Of a DNA stretch of 6,424 nucleotides, positions 5,421 to 6,424 are shown piece after piece. Origin of the DNA: Selenomonadaceae bacterium (GTDB lineage Bacteria > Bacillota > Negativicutes > Selenomonadales > Selenomonadaceae). The stretch lies in assembly GCA_016280345.1 (NCBI GenBank), contig JAEEGN010000057.1, forward strand, positions 1-6,424, in the 5' to 3' direction. The notes under the pieces were generated by a model. That model saw nothing but the letters and a program-made list of their open reading frames with translations, did not search any database and was not told where the DNA came from. The translations under genes were made by a program, and so were the position numbers. How positions within the stretch are numbered: the first letter of the stretch is position 1; every line of letters starts with the position of its first letter.

Positions 5421-6107
5421 ATGGAAAAAGCGGTCATCCTGCTATCCGGCGGGCTCGATTCGACGGTCTGCATGGCAGTTGCCAAAAGCCGGGGTTTCGA
5501 ACTCTGGCCCGTCAGCTTCAATTATCATCAGCGGCATCGTATCGAACTGGAAAGTGCCCGGCGTGTCGCGGTTTTCTTTGGCGTTCCGAAGCATCTCGTC
5601 ATCGAGACGAACATGGACGATATCGGCGGCTCTGCCCTGACCGATTTGGCCATCTCTCTTCCTGAGGGAGATCCGGACCGCATCGAGGACGATGTTCCTG
5701 CCTCCTATGTCCCGGCCCGAAACTTGATTTTTCTGAGTTACGCGTTGGGTTATGCGGAAGTGGTTGGAGCGGCTCATATCTTTATTGGTGTAAATGCCGT
5801 AGATTACTCCGGTTATCCGGATTGCCGGCCGGAGTTCATCCGGCGTTTCCAGGCAATGGCGGACTACGCGACGAAGACGTCGGTGGTTGACCACCGCGAC
5901 ATTCGGATTGAGACGCCGCTCATGAATCTTTCCAAGAAGGATATCGTCCTTCTTGGAACAAAGCTCGGCGCACCATTGCATCTCACTCGTAGCTGTTACA
6001 GTGATGGCGAGATGGCTTGCGGCGTTTGCGACAGTTGTCTTTTACGACTGCGCGGATTCGCTGAGGCGGGGATTGAGGACCCTGTTGTCTATGAACGCCG
6101 GGCGTGA
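5421..6107 (+). CDS. queC: QueC, 7-cyano-7-deazaguanine (preQ0) synthase
   Basis: The 228-residue protein converts 7-carboxy-7-deazaguanine to preQ0 with ATP and ammonia, a step toward queuosine in tRNA anticodons. Seen: the PP-loop ATP pyrophosphatase motif LSGGLDSTV (8-16), FNYHQRHRIELESA (33-46), the substrate-pocket segment VPARNLIFLSYALGYAE (97-113), GVNAVDYSGYPDCRPEFI (123-140), TPLMNLSKKDIV (165-176) and the zinc site Cys192, Cys200, Cys203, Cys206 in SCYSDGEMACGVCDSC. It is full length and has every signature residue. ATG 5421 has a strong Shine-Dalgarno (GGGGAGGAG, 5407-5413 region) 7 nt upstream. It starts 14 nt after rpe, and its last 17 nt overlap folE2, which supplies the pathway's first intermediate, so co-expression makes sense. 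The gene contains two inverted repeats (5881-5896 and 5930-5958). QueD and QueE are not in the window. Confidence 0.97.
   Translation: MEKAVILLSGGLDSTVCMAVAKSRGFELWPVSFNYHQRHRIELESARRVAVFFGVPKHLVIETNMDDIGGSALTDLAISLPEGDPDRIEDDVPASYVPARNLIFLSYALGYAEVVGAAHIFIGVNAVDYSGYPDCRPEFIRRFQAMADYATKTSVVDHRDIRIETPLMNLSKKDIVLLGTKLGAPLHLTRSCYSDGEMACGVCDSCLLRLRGFAEAGIEDPVVYERRA
5881..5896 (+). repeat. Short perfect dyad in queC
   Basis: CGGTGGT (5881-5887), 2 nt, then ACCACCG (5890-5896) are perfectly complementary; as RNA this would be a 6-bp GC-rich stem with a TTGA tetraloop. It lies about 35 nt before the longer queC hairpin. It encodes part of SVVDHRD. No function is evident. Confidence 0.45.
5930..5958 (+). 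repeat. Perfect 12-bp inverted repeat (hairpin) inside queC
   Basis: TTCCAAGAAGGA (5930-5941) and TCCTTCTTGGAA (5947-5958) pair perfectly around a 5-nt loop, TATCG. The stem encodes LSKKDIVLLG, where repeated AAG (Lys) and CTT (Leu) codons create the symmetry. No U-tract follows (caaagctc), so it does not look like an intrinsic terminator. The left arm resembles that of the hairpin at 1579-1610 (both TTTCCA-R-GAAG when one base upstream is included). Confidence 0.7.
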
Positions 6108-6424
6108 CTACATTCGGGACGTGCAGAGCCAATCGGACGACCGCGGCATCTCCATCCAGAACGTCGGCATCAATGACGCTCACTTGCCATTTCTGATCAA
6201 GACATTGGCCGGTGATTTCCAGCAGGTTCTTGCGCGAATCCGTTTTACGGTTTCTTTACCGGAAAAATACAAAGGAACGCATATGAGCCGCTTTCTGGAA
6301 ATACTGAACCGATGGAGCCAGAAACCGGTGGCGGAGCCGGAGATGGAGACAATTCTGGACGAGGCGCTCGATACGCTGTCCGCGGCTTCAGCGGAATTGG
6401 CCATCCGGTTCAAGTACTTCATTA
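6091..6424 (+). CDS. folE2: GTP cyclohydrolase FolE2 (type IB), 3' partial
   Basis: The frame gives 111 residues before the window ends. FolE2 (GCYH-IB) turns GTP into 7,8-dihydroneopterin triphosphate, the first step of folate and of queuosine precursor synthesis, and unlike FolE does not strictly need zinc. Features: RDVQSQSDDRGISIQNVGI near the N-terminus (9-27), which matches the family's D-V-Q...D-x-R-G-I-x-I-x-x-V-G opening; FQQVLARIRFTVSLPE (45-60); and the hallmark KGTHMSRFLEIL (62-73). The active-site cysteine region lies beyond the edge. ATG 6091 overlaps the queC end by 17 nt. TTG 6085, in frame two codons upstream, has a better-spaced TGAGG (6074-6078) and may be the true start. 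FolE2 next to queC fits a supply of the queuosine pathway. Confidence 0.92.
   Translation, partial: MNAGRDYIRDVQSQSDDRGISIQNVGINDAHLPFLIKTLAGDFQQVLARIRFTVSLPEKYKGTHMSRFLEILNRWSQKPVAEPEMETILDEALDTLSAASAELAIRFKYFI

Noticed and set aside
1..6424. Mobile elements, CRISPR arrays, tRNA or rRNA genes
   Set aside because: No transposase or integrase motifs, no spaced direct repeats and no cloverleaf or rRNA-like sequence were seen; nearly all bases belong to recognised genes.

Overview
The window reads as one dense, all plus-strand block of core bacterial genes from a moderately GC-rich member of the Firmicutes (Bacillota). The order rsmB, rlmN, PP2C phosphatase, PASTA kinase, rpe is the classic Firmicutes prpC-prkC neighbourhood. 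An FHA protein with an FhaA-type N-terminal domain placed before the phosphatase, and the flavour of the kinase and PASTA sequences, suggest Negativicutes or a related clostridial lineage. That placement is inference, without any database search. Six of the seven genes whose stop codon is not in question end in TGA and one in TAG, so the standard bacterial code applies.

Layout: the C-terminal end of an RsmB-like 16S rRNA methyltransferase (2-247) overlaps by 4 nt the gene for RlmN, the 23S rRNA/tRNA adenine-C2 methyltransferase (244-1305). A textbook sigma-70 promoter (TTGACG, 17-bp spacer, TATAAT, 1289-1317) lies across the end of rlmN. It should drive the signalling genes: the FHA protein (1364-2107), a PP2C phosphatase (2148-2855) and a Ser/Thr kinase (2944-3888). 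Then follow a transmembrane plus triple-PASTA protein (3892-4713), ribulose-phosphate 3-epimerase (4759-5406), QueC (5421-6107) and the start of FolE2 (6091 to the window edge). No intrinsic terminator with a convincing U-tract was found, so read-through from the promoter to folE2 is possible.

Functionally, FHA protein, phosphatase and kinase form a phosphothreonine signalling module. The kinase phosphorylates Ser/Thr, the PP2C removes phosphate, the FHA domain reads phosphothreonine, and the PASTA domains would normally bind peptidoglycan fragments or lipid II outside the cell. QueC and FolE2 are both in the queuosine precursor route: FolE2 makes dihydroneopterin triphosphate from GTP, and QueC makes preQ0 later in the pathway.

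The most notable point is that the kinase, normally one polypeptide (kinase, membrane helix, PASTA repeats), is cut by a single in-frame TGA at 3886-3888, exactly in the juxtamembrane linker. Both halves are otherwise intact and in the same frame. Other points are an RsmB end lacking the expected Ser-Thr-Cys motif, the absence of rsgA from its usual place between prkC and rpe (with a 19-codon ORF there that could be its remnant), and two long perfect hairpins of similar sequence inside coding regions. I see no mobile element, CRISPR array, tRNA or rRNA, and no evidence for a wholly new system.
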